From JAGPIS01 sp964635545 (lineage in GTDB: Bacteria > Bacteroidota > Bacteroidia > Bacteroidales > Marinilabiliaceae), in the NCBI GenBank assembly GCA_964635545.1, contig CAZWOA010000108.1, positions 1 to 9,321 on the forward strand: a DNA stretch of 9,321 bases. The letters run 5' to 3'. Within the stretch, counting starts at the first letter, position 1. Every line of letters begins with the position of its first letter. The notes under the pieces were generated by a model that was not told the DNA's origin, searched no databases, and worked only from the letters and a program-made list of their open reading frames with translations. Shown piece after piece: positions 1 to 5,915 of this stretch. Position numbers and translations under genes: made by a program.

Positions 1-17
1 CCAGCTCGCTCCTCTCC

Positions 18-566
18 TTATCCAAATACAACCCCGTCAACCTTCATGTCGTGAGGCTCCAGAGGGATTGAATCTACTATCTGAAACGAAAAAGCCATGC
101 CTAACGTATAGGCTTCGGTGTGTTTTTTGAGCACTCCATCGTAATACCCTGCTCCATAACCAATTCGGTCACCATCCTCGGTAAAGGCAACACCCGGAAC
201 CAGGATAAGGTCAACTTTTGCATCATTGGGCAATAAGGGGCCTTCCGACTCGGGGATTTGGTATTTTCCTTTTGGCACCAACTTATCAGCACCTTCAAAA
301 AGACGGAATTCAAGGGTGCGCCCCACGATTGATGGCACATAGAATTTCTTGGCTCCACTCCATTTTTCTATTAGCATACGGGTTTGCACCTCGTCGGGCA
401 TTGCCCAATATGCAAGAATAATATCGCTATCATGAAACTGCGGCATCGACTCAATTACGCTAAGCATTGGTATCGACATCAACTCAAATTCCTTAGCACT
501 GTAATTCTTTTTACGGCTGAATATCTCTTTCCGTAATTCTTTCTTTTGTTGCACTATATCATTCAT
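18..566 (-). CDS. 5-formyltetrahydrofolate cyclo-ligase (5,10-methenyl-THF synthetase)
   Basis: The 182-residue product matches the usual length of this cytosolic enzyme, which converts 5-formyl-THF plus ATP to 5,10-methenyl-THF and returns a storage or inhibitory folate to one-carbon metabolism. What is seen: a basic N-terminal helix with KKELRKEI (8-15), a middle segment containing YQIPESEG (102-109), and the family's signature near the C-terminus, PGVAFTEDGDRIGYGAGYYD (124-143), which forms the phosphate-binding loop. PHDMKVD (171-177) matches the conserved end. The loop reads G-Y-G-A-G where many members have G-x-G-G/K-G, a mild variation. The ATG at 566 is the first in frame and no Shine-Dalgarno is visible, as usual in Bacteroidota. 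It lies 16 bp after the stop of the upstream amidohydrolase gene, so the two are probably co-transcribed. Family assignment is firm. Confidence 0.95.
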   Translation of the reverse strand: MNDIVQQKKELRKEIFSRKKNYSAKEFELMSIPMLSVIESMPQFHDSDIILAYWAMPDEVQTRMLIEKWSGAKKFYVPSIVGRTLEFRLFEGADKLVPKGKYQIPESEGPLLPNDAKVDLILVPGVAFTEDGDRIGYGAGYYDGVLKKHTEAYTLGMAFSFQIVDSIPLEPHDMKVDGVVFG

Positions 567-582
567 GGCATATTATTTTTCA

Positions 583-1359
583 TCAATAAATATCGGTACG
601 TCTATCCTCTAAAGCATGGTTGCGCATGGTTACCATTTTATTGTCGGCGAGGGTTGTATCTATATCCACGGTGAGCACATCCTCACTACCATCAGCACCG
701 GCACGCAGCACCTCACCGAGTGGCGAAACGATAACCGACTTACCATTAAATGTAACATCACCCTCAACACCAATTCTATTGGCTGTGGCAACAAACATAC
801 GATTGATGATGGCATGCGAAGGAACAACCTGTTGACAGTAGGGCAATACCAGACAACATGGATGGGCAATAATCTGCGCACCAAGTAGAGCCATTTGCCG
901 CCATACTTCCGGAAACATCCAGTCGAAACAGATGAGCATACCTATTTTTCCTATGGGAGTTTCGTAGATTGGAGTACCAAGGTCGCCCGGCTCAAAAATC
1001 TCCTTTTCCCTATCGAAAAGATGAAGCTTGCGATAGATGCCGGCCGCCCCTTCTGGACTAATCAGCACCGCGGTATTGTAAAGCAAATCGCCATCACGCT
1101 CATTAAACCCTGATACGATATAGCAATTATTATCGGCACAAATATCCTCCATGGCATCGATGAACCGGCTGTTGTCGAACTCTTCCGAACAACTTAAAGC
1201 GTGCTCTCTATCATTAAAATTGTAGCCCGAAGATGCCAACTCGGGCAATATATATAAATCAGAACCTTCATTGGCAGAAACTAATTCCCTTATCTTGATT
1301 ATGTTAGCATCAATATCGCCCAAGGCAGGTGCAAATTGTAATATAGATATGCGAGTCAT
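583..1359 (-). CDS. Nitrilase-superfamily carbon-nitrogen hydrolase, substrate unknown
   Basis: This 258-residue protein covers the single CN-hydrolase domain. The Glu-Lys-Cys catalytic triad is intact: E40 in LPELASSGY, K111 in YRKLHLFD, and C144 in LICFDWMFPE. Members cleave or transfer non-peptide C-N bonds (amides, carbamoyl groups, nitriles) in the cytosol; the sequence alone does not give the substrate. A longer reading frame opens at 1590, but its extra residues resemble no part of the family. MTRISILQFAP at 1359 matches the start of the conserved first beta strand, so that start is chosen. The region around HPCCLVLPYCQ (166-176) is Cys-rich compared with the HPSNLVLP-like text common in relatives. 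The gene leads a two-gene unit with the folate cyclo-ligase. That suggests shared expression but does not prove a folate-related substrate. Confidence 0.9.
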   Translation of the reverse strand: MTRISILQFAPALGDIDANIIKIRELVSANEGSDLYILPELASSGYNFNDREHALSCSEEFDNSRFIDAMEDICADNNCYIVSGFNERDGDLLYNTAVLISPEGAAGIYRKLHLFDREKEIFEPGDLGTPIYETPIGKIGMLICFDWMFPEVWRQMALLGAQIIAHPCCLVLPYCQQVVPSHAIINRMFVATANRIGVEGDVTFNGKSVIVSPLGEVLRAGADGSEDVLTVDIDTTLADNKMVTMRNHALEDRRTDIY

Positions 1360-1383
1360 CTCAAAGTGATTAAGAATAAAAAC

Positions 1384-1414
1384 TAAAGATATAAAATTAT
1401 CGACGTGATTAAAA
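1384..1414 (-). promoter_or_regulatory. Weak candidate promoter for the amidohydrolase/folate cyclo-ligase unit
   Basis: Reading the minus strand, TATCTTTA (1384-1391) resembles the Bacteroidota -7 box TAnnTTTG with a final mismatch. TTTT (1411-1414) lies 19 nt upstream where TTTG is expected. It is 24 bp upstream of the ATG at 1359. Two mismatches in an AT-rich stretch make this only a candidate. Confidence 0.3.
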
Positions 1415-1471
1415 CGATTATGGGTAAAACCACGCCGTTGGTAGTATAAAAACACTGTTTGTTCGATTACT

Positions 1472-1503
1472 TTTTCAAAACATAATAGCACCCAATAGTT
1501 TTG
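1472..1503 (+). promoter_or_regulatory. Promoter of the outer-membrane barrel gene
   Basis: TAGTTTTG at 1496-1503 is a full match to the Bacteroidota -7 box TAnnTTTG. TTTT at 1472-1475 sits 20 nt upstream in the -33 position (consensus TTTG). Transcription would start near 1510, leaving a leader of about 20-25 nt before the ATG at 1533. The spacing and the lone good -7 match support it; the -33 box has one mismatch. Confidence 0.65.
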
Positions 1504-1532
1504 CGCAATAAAGACAAATAACAGATTGAGAG

Positions 1533-4373
1533 ATGAAACGACAACTACTTTTTGTGATATTAACCTGCATATCATTGTCGGCAATGGCACAGGGTTACAC
1601 CATTAGCGGTAATGTGGTGGATAGCCGTTCGGGGGAGCCACTTACCGGTGCATCAGTGATATTAACCACCGCCGATGGGAAAAGCAACGGGCAGAGTACC
1701 GGAACTGCAGGAGACTTTAAATTTTTAAACACAAAAGCGGGCATGCACCTAATGTCGATCGCTTTTCTGGGCTATAACACTGTTACAAAAGAAATTACAG
1801 TGGCAGACAAAAATATCAATCTTGGAAAGATAGAACTTAAGGAGCAGAGTCAGGATTTAAAAGAGGTGACTGTAGCAACAATGATGGTGCGCCAGGAGCA
1901 AAGGGGCGATACCACAGTGTTCAATGCCGAAGCGTTTAAAGTGCATGCCGATGCAACCACAGAAGACCTGATTAAGAAAATGCCGGGTATTACCGTTGAT
2001 GGCTCTACAATAAAAGCAGGTGGCCAACAGGTGAAGAAAGTGCTTGTGGACGGGCGGGAGTTCTTTGGCAATGACCCCATGATGGCGATAAAAAACTTTC
2101 CGGCAGAAGTGGTGGATAAGATAGAGGTGTATGATAAACAGAGCGACCAGGCACAATTCTCGGGTTTCAATGATGGTAACGAGGAGCGCACACTAAATAT
2201 CACAACCATCAACGGTAAAAACACTGGACGATTTGGCAAAATATACGGAGGATATGGCAGCGACAGTCGCTATGAAGCAGGCGGAAACATCAACTATTTT
2301 AAAGGAAACAGACGCATATCGGTAATAGGGTTGTTCAACAATATCAATCAGCAGAATTTCTCGTTCGATGATATTGTGGGCTCCATGGGCTCGGCAGGTC
2401 GTGGTGCAGGCATGGGAGGTAACTTCATGACAGGCAACATGAACGGCATAACAAGAACCAACTCAATTGGGATAAACTACAGCAATACTTTCGGCAAGAA
2501 TGTTGAGGTAACCGGTAGCTATTTCTTCAATAACACAAATAATAAAAACGCATCGGAAACCATTAAAGAGTATTTTCCAGAGGGTGATACCGAGCGTACT
2601 TACAACGAATCAAGTAACACTACAACCGATAATTACAACCATCGTTTCAACATGAGGCTCACATATCAGATTGATAGCCTCAACAGCATACTTTTCACTC
2701 CACGCATCAGTTGGCAGAGTAACGAAAGTAAATCAATATCATCATCCGAAGAGATGGTGAATAGCATTAATCAGCTTATTACACAGAACAGAACACTGTC
2801 GAATACCGATGGCTACACAGTAAACGGCGACCTTATGTTTCGTCATAAATTCATGAAACACCGCCGCACTCTATCATTAAGGATAGGTACATCAAGCAGT
2901 TATTCTGATGGCACAACAACTACTTATTCGTTGAGTGAATACATCAACAACATGGATAAAAACATGATAACCAATCAATTGGCTGACAACAACAGTAAAA
3001 ACATAGGAGTAAGCACAGAGCTGGTTTATACCGAACCGGTGAGCACTTATGGGTCGATTATGTTTAACTACTCACCATCAATAACTCAAAGCAAAGGAGA
3101 CCGCACCGTATATGACAAAACATACACCGATAAACGCGCCGAGATACCTATATCAAATCTTAGCAGCATCACCGAATCGGAATATATACAGCAGCGAGCC
3201 GGCGTGGGCTACAACTTCAGCAAGAAAAATTTCAATCTCATTGCCTCGCTCAACTATCAATATTCGGAGTTGACCGGAGATTTTATCTATCCTGATAATA
3301 CATCTACAAGCAAGACATTTGAAAATATTTTACCGGGCATGATGCTTACCTATAATAAAGATAAGACCACACGCCTACGGTTGGCTTACCGCACCAATAC
3401 CAATGCACCTTCGGTGAGTCAGATTCAAAACACAGTGAGTGTTAGCGATAACCGTAACTACACGATGGGAAATCCCGATTTGAAACAGCAATACACTCAT
3501 AACATGATGTTCCATTTTGCAAAAACCAATCCTGAGACATCGCGTTCATTTTTTCTGATGGCAGGCATTACTGCAACCGACGATTACATTGCAACTGCCA
3601 CAACTATAGCATCTAAGGATTCGATTATTGGCACAGCCACCACCATGCCTGCAGGAGCGCAACTGAGCCGCCCGGTGAACCTGAACGGTTATTACAGCAT
3701 CAACACGTTTGCAACCTATTCGTTGCCGGTAAGTTTTATTAAAAGTAATTTGAATTTTAATCTGGGAGTAAATTATCAGAATAAACCGGGCATGTATAAT
3801 AACCGCAAAAGCGACAGTGAAACATTGGCTTTCAATGGTGGAGTGGTGTTAGGAAGTAATATCAGCGAAAATATTGACTTCACGGCATCCTACACACCTG
3901 GTTATAACATACTTAGAAGCACCGCATCTGCCGATGGCAACTACAATTACTATACCCACACGGCGCAGTTTGATTTCAATTACACATTCCTCAACCGGTT
4001 GGTGCTCAACAACTCGCTGCGACACACCAGTTATAACGGATTGGGGAGCGGATTGGACGATAAATATACACAATGGAACGCATCGCTGGGCATGAAATTT
4101 TTGCGAGATAACCGTGCCGAACTGAAATTTAAAGTTTACGATATATTGAATAGCAACAAGAGCTTAAGTCGCTCAATAACAGAGTCGTATATATCTACAA
4201 ATAATACTCAGGTGCTAAATCGTTACTGTATGGTTACGCTCACCTTCAACCTGAAGAAGAAGGGAACACAATCAAAACAGAATAGCGACCCCGACCGCCC
4301 AATGGGACCACCTCCGGGAGGATTCAGGCCTGGGGGAGGCTCCATGCCGCCACCTCAAGGTGATATGATGTAA
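1533..4373 (+). CDS. TonB-dependent-receptor-like outer membrane beta-barrel protein
   Basis: The 946-residue product is an exported outer-membrane protein. Residues 1-20 form a Sec signal peptide with cleavage probably after AMA. A CarboxypepD-regulatory-like beta-sandwich follows at about 22-105 (YTISGNVVDSRSGEPLTGAS). A TonB-plug-like domain at about 111-226 contains PGITVDG, KKVLVDGREFFGNDP and the KIEVYDK strand. From about 233 to 907 alternating aromatic/polar strands look like the 'outer membrane protein beta-barrel' family, ending in MVTLTFNL. Beyond the last strand is an unusual 39-residue tail (908-946), first basic, then rich in Pro, Gly and Met. A Gly/Met-rich loop sits at about 283-305. 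There is no SusD-type lipoprotein partner beside it, so a glycan-uptake role is not implied; the ligand is unknown. A short leader and a good promoter precede it. The start at 1533 is supported by the signal peptide. Confidence 0.88.
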   Translation: MKRQLLFVILTCISLSAMAQGYTISGNVVDSRSGEPLTGASVILTTADGKSNGQSTGTAGDFKFLNTKAGMHLMSIAFLGYNTVTKEITVADKNINLGKIELKEQSQDLKEVTVATMMVRQEQRGDTTVFNAEAFKVHADATTEDLIKKMPGITVDGSTIKAGGQQVKKVLVDGREFFGNDPMMAIKNFPAEVVDKIEVYDKQSDQAQFSGFNDGNEERTLNITTINGKNTGRFGKIYGGYGSDSRYEAGGNINYFKGNRRISVIGLFNNINQQNFSFDDIVGSMGSAGRGAGMGGNFMTGNMNGITRTNSIGINYSNTFGKNVEVTGSYFFNNTNNKNASETIKEYFPEGDTERTYNESSNTTTDNYNHRFNMRLTYQIDSLNSILFTPRISWQSNESKSISSSEEMVNSINQLITQNRTLSNTDGYTVNGDLMFRHKFMKHRRTLSLRIGTSSSYSDGTTTTYSLSEYINNMDKNMITNQLADNNSKNIGVSTELVYTEPVSTYGSIMFNYSPSITQSKGDRTVYDKTYTDKRAEIPISNLSSITESEYIQQRAGVGYNFSKKNFNLIASLNYQYSELTGDFIYPDNTSTSKTFENILPGMMLTYNKDKTTRLRLAYRTNTNAPSVSQIQNTVSVSDNRNYTMGNPDLKQQYTHNMMFHFAKTNPETSRSFFLMAGITATDDYIATATTIASKDSIIGTATTMPAGAQLSRPVNLNGYYSINTFATYSLPVSFIKSNLNFNLGVNYQNKPGMYNNRKSDSETLAFNGGVVLGSNISENIDFTASYTPGYNILRSTASADGNYNYYTHTAQFDFNYTFLNRLVLNNSLRHTSYNGLGSGLDDKYTQWNASLGMKFLRDNRAELKFKVYDILNSNKSLSRSITESYISTNNTQVLNRYCMVTLTFNLKKKGTQSKQNSDPDRPMGPPPGGFRPGGGSMPPPQGDMM

Positions 4374-4428
4374 ACAAATTGTAATTTGTGGTTCTACCTA
4401 TGAAGAATGTTGTTAAAATATTATGTGA

Positions 4429-4491
4429 CCATTGTCAATTGTCCATTGCTAATTGTTAATTGTTAATTGCTAAATGCCCATTGCTAATTGC
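4429..4491. repeat. Nine in-phase 7-nt repeats, consensus YMATTGY
   Basis: Nine consecutive 7-mers read CCATTGT, CAATTGT, CCATTGC, TAATTGT, TAATTGT, TAATTGC, TAAATGC, CCATTGC, TAATTGC. The phase never slips over 63 bp. The core ATTG is kept in eight units and altered to ATG-like text only in the seventh. The array lies in the gap between the outer-membrane gene and the HAD gene, 73 bp before the latter's ATG. The rest of the gap (4374-4428 and 4492-4563) is AT-rich, with one small AT hairpin just after the stop at 4374-4389 and a weak promoter candidate. Confidence 0.9.
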
Positions 4492-4511
4492 CCTAAATAA
4501 TCTTAAAATGC

Positions 4512-4541
4512 TTTCAAACATAGATAAATAGTGCTAATTTG
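4512..4541 (+). promoter_or_regulatory. Weak candidate promoter for the HAD gene
   Basis: TAATTTG at 4535-4541 is one base short of TAnnTTTG, and TTTC at 4512-4515 lies 19 nt upstream. A transcript would start near 4548, leaving a leader of about 16 nt. Only an approximate match. Confidence 0.3.
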
Positions 4542-4563
4542 TGAGCTGCTAAAAATAACTTGT

Positions 4564-5169
4564 ATGGAAGGAATTAAAAATATACTGTTCGACCTTGGTG
4601 GCGTGCTTATCGACCTTAATAAACAAGCCTGTGTTGATGCATTTGCAGCTATTGGTTATCCTCAAGCTGGGGATATGCTTAATGATTATGTGCAATCGGG
4701 CATTTTTCTCGAACTGGAAGAGGGACGTATCTCTCCCGACGATTTTTACAAAGCGATAATGGCGGAGGCTCCCGTTACTCGTGAAATGATTGATGAAGCA
4801 TTCTTTAAGTTCCTCGAAGGTATTCCGCAATATAAAATGGAGATGCTTCTGGAACTTAAGAAAAAATATAAAATACTGATGCTCAGCAACACAAACCATA
4901 TAATGTTCAGTTGGTTGAGAAAAGAATATTTTGGCAATGACGGCCGTACAATCAGCGATTATTTCGACGAACTATTTCTATCCTACGAGATGGGCGTAGC
5001 GAAGCCTAACCCTGAGATTTTCAGGCAACTGATAGAAGAGCATGGCGTAGTGCCCGAGGAGACTCTCTTCTTCGATGATGGTATAAGAAATATTGAAGCT
5101 GCAAAAGAGTTTGGTTTCAAAACCTATTTTGTGAAGCCAAAAGAGGATTTCAGACATGTGTTTGAGTAG
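4564..5169 (+). CDS. HAD-IA family hydrolase (YihX-like sugar-phosphatase type)
   Basis: This 201-residue protein has the complete HAD layout. Motif I is FDLGGVLID with the nucleophile D10. A helical cap (about 18-95) follows. Motif II is LMLSNTN with S108, motif III is K147 in GVAKPNPEIF, and motif IV is the Asp pair D171-D172 in LFFDDGIRNIEAA. The spacing and cap1 insertion fit subfamily IA phosphatases acting on small cytosolic phosphate esters. Motif I reads D-x-G, so the second Asp, normally the general acid/base, is Gly. The same feature occurs in the E. coli glucose-1-phosphatase YihX, so it marks a subclade rather than a dead enzyme. The frame extends upstream to a GTG at 4531, but the 11 extra residues are not conserved-looking. 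The ATG at 4564 gives a typical HAD N-terminus. No Shine-Dalgarno is seen. Exact substrate unknown. Confidence 0.9.
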   Translation: MEGIKNILFDLGGVLIDLNKQACVDAFAAIGYPQAGDMLNDYVQSGIFLELEEGRISPDDFYKAIMAEAPVTREMIDEAFFKFLEGIPQYKMEMLLELKKKYKILMLSNTNHIMFSWLRKEYFGNDGRTISDYFDELFLSYEMGVAKPNPEIFRQLIEEHGVVPEETLFFDDGIRNIEAAKEFGFKTYFVKPKEDFRHVFE

Positions 5170-5249
5170 AGTAGAACAGAAGAGACGCTATCTCGAAAAA
5201 TACCGATACAAACCAACGTCTATAGACTTACAGTTTACACCACAGATGT

Positions 5250-5326
5250 CGGCTAGGAGTGCCGCACCATGAATAACCGTGGGCGACAGCCCGCGGTACA
5301 CACCACACGCACTTCTGCCCGAAGTG
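5250..5326. repeat. String of three hairpins
   Basis: Three inverted repeats lie in a row. CGGC/GCCG is at 5250-5253 and 5261-5264. A 9-bp stem ACCGTGGGC/GCCCGCGGT is at 5276-5284 and 5289-5297, with a GACA loop and one G-T wobble. CACTTC/GAAGTG is at 5310-5315 and 5321-5326. None is followed by a T-tract, so they are not ordinary terminators. Confidence 0.75.
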
Positions 5327-5378
5327 GTAGCACAATGTTTTTGGTCAACGAATAAGCACGGATTTACACGAGTGATTG

Positions 5379-5414
5379 TTTCCCGCTGAACTTGTCCCGT
5401 TTTGGCGGGACTAC
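5379..5414. repeat. Module A, copy 1 (36 nt, exact match to copy 2)
   Basis: All 36 nt are identical to 9023-9058. The element begins TTTCCCGCTGAACTTG and ends GGCGGGACTAC. Two 5' arms, TCCCGC (5381-5386) and GTCCCG (5394-5399), can each pair with the same 3' arm (5405-5411), giving two mutually exclusive hairpins. Confidence 0.9.
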
Positions 5415-5450
5415 GCAGATTTTTTTTCACCATTAAGATAGTTAAGGATT
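5414..5450. repeat. Module B, copy 1
   Basis: A T-run followed by CACCATTAAGATAGTTAAGG and ATT. It matches 9067-9101 apart from T-run length and one A/G substitution. It directly follows module A, as in copy 2, where 8 extra bases intervene. Confidence 0.85.
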
Positions 5451-5490
5451 TCTTTGCGTTCTCTGCGTACACTTTGCGTCCTCTGCGTGA
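5451..5490. repeat. Two tandem 20-nt units
   Basis: Positions 5451-5470 and 5471-5490 agree at 16 of 20 positions. Each contains CTTTGCGT followed by YCTCTGCGT. The same kind of CTCTGCGT/TTTGCGT string is absent from block 2, so it is specific to copy 1. Confidence 0.85.
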
Positions 5491-5498
5491 AAATAAAA

Positions 5499-5597
5499 AT
5501 AATCTCACCCCATGCGGGGCTGTACTCGCGCATTGCCTATATCCGTAAGCTGCACTTCGCTTGCATACGGTTATTTATTATATATCCCCTGCGGGGA
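5499..5597. repeat. Module D, copy 1 (three consecutive hairpins)
   Basis: The first hairpin is CCCC/GGGG (5508-5511, 5516-5519). The second is an imperfect stem from CCGTA (5543-5547) to TACGG (5566-5570) that can extend inward through GC/GC pairs. The third is TCCCC/GGGGA (5585-5589, 5593-5597). Positions 5499-5521 are identical to 9265-9287, and 5535-5556 match 9300-9321 with one substitution; the 12-13 nt between them are unrelated in the two copies. Confidence 0.85.
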
Positions 5598-5602
5598 ATT
5601 GC

Positions 5603-5662
5603 CTTAATTTCCTTAATGATTCAGCAGCTTAACTCAGCTCCGTAGGTGCGAAATCTTTGTAG
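5603..5662. repeat. Module C, copy 1 (57/60 identical to copy 2)
   Basis: It aligns without gaps to 9122-9181, with differences only at 5608, 5634 and 5647. It contains the arm pair GCTCC-GTA-GGTGC (5637-5649). The T at 5647 breaks the stem that is perfect in copy 2. It ends CTTTGTAG. Confidence 0.9.
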
Positions 5663-5668
5663 CATCTT

Positions 5669-5700
5669 AAAACAAAAAAACCACCTCTTGCGAGATGGTT
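5669..5700 (-). terminator. Rho-independent terminator of tRNA-Phe
   Basis: On the minus strand, AACCATCTC (5700-5692) and GAGGTGGTT (5687-5679) form a 9-bp stem with one G-U pair and a GCAA (GNRA) tetraloop. A run of seven T, then G and TTTT, follows (5680-5669). It lies 7 bp beyond the 3' end of tRNA-Phe. Confidence 0.9.
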
Positions 5701-5707
5701 TCTTATG

Positions 5708-5780
5708 TGGTGCCACCAGGAATCGAACCGGGGACACAAGGATTTTCAGTCCTTTGCTCTACCAACTGAGCTATGGCACC
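5708..5780 (-). tRNA. tRNA-Phe (GAA)
   Basis: The 73-nt cloverleaf has acceptor stem GGTGCCA/TGGCACC with discriminator A. The D arm contains AGTTGGTA. The anticodon stem AAGGA/TCCTT encloses loop CTGAAAA, anticodon GAA. The T loop is TTCGATT. CCA is not encoded. The T stem CCCGG/CCTGG has a C-U mismatch in its middle pair (51-63; DNA positions 5730 and 5718). The gene has its own promoter and terminator, so it is a single-gene unit downstream of hrpB. Confidence 0.97.
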
Positions 5781-5809
5781 AACTGTATTTGTCTCTTTTT
5801 TTGACGTTG

Positions 5810-5841
5810 CAAAAGTATGTAAAAGTTTATTCGCATCCAAA
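5810..5841 (-). promoter_or_regulatory. Consensus Bacteroidota promoter of tRNA-Phe
   Basis: On the minus strand, TTTG (5841-5838), a 20-nt spacer and TACTTTTG (5817-5810) match TTTG-N20-TAnnTTTG with no mismatch. Transcription would start near 5803, giving a leader of about 23 nt before the mature tRNA. Confidence 0.88.
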
Positions 5842-5915
5842 TATTAATAGTTCATTTTTGAAAATAATATTCGGTGTGGTTAAACTGATTTTGACTATCA
5901 GCGAGTTACAATCTT

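Larger units (their letters stand above)
5230..5668. repeat. Intergenic mosaic block 1 (hairpin/repeat modules, no gene)
   Basis: This gene-free stretch between the HAD gene and the tRNA-Phe terminator is made of successive short elements. They are a hairpin string (5250-5326), module A (5379-5414), module B (5414-5450), two 20-nt tandem units (5451-5490), hairpin module D (5499-5597) and module C (5603-5662). Modules A, B, C and the first part of D recur in block 2 at the window end, in a different order. The block ends 6 bp from the U-tract of the tRNA-Phe terminator. Small open frames across it are read through palindromes and look spurious. Confidence 0.8.

Noticed and set aside
1360..1590. 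N-terminal extension of the amidohydrolase to 1590
   Set aside because: It would overlap the start of the outer-membrane gene, and the extra residues do not resemble the family; MTRISILQFAP is the natural N-terminus.
1533..4373. SusC-type glycan importer
   Set aside because: There is no adjacent SusD-like lipoprotein or glycoside hydrolase, and the plug and barrel text fit the general outer-membrane barrel family better.
4374..4389. Hairpin ACAAAT/ATTTGT after the outer-membrane gene as a terminator
   Set aside because: The stem is AT-only, 6 bp, with no T-tract after it; too weak to call.
4429..4491. CRISPR-like array
   Set aside because: The period is 7 bp with no spacers, and no Cas-like gene is present in the window.
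4531..4563. GTG start for the HAD protein
   Set aside because: It would add 11 residues (MLICELLKITC) ahead of a normal HAD beginning, and it overlaps the candidate promoter; the ATG at 4564 is preferred.
5188..5508. Minus-strand open frame of 106 codons across mosaic block 1
   Set aside because: It reads straight through the hairpin string, module A, module B and the tandem 20-mers; the product is Cys/Arg-rich without domain-like text, and no promoter or conserved start is seen.
5454..5645. Plus-strand open frame of 63 codons over modules D and C
   Set aside because: It is made of repeat sequence, ends within module C and has no coding character; modules of this kind often give spurious small proteins.
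5230..5668. Insertion sequence or complete mobile element
   Set aside because: No transposase, no long terminal inverted repeats and no target duplications are visible; only short palindromic modules.
5885..5901. CTGAT/ATCAG inverted repeat as hrpB terminator
   Set aside because: Only 5 bp, with a poor T run on the minus strand; no convincing hrpB terminator was found before the tRNA-Phe promoter.
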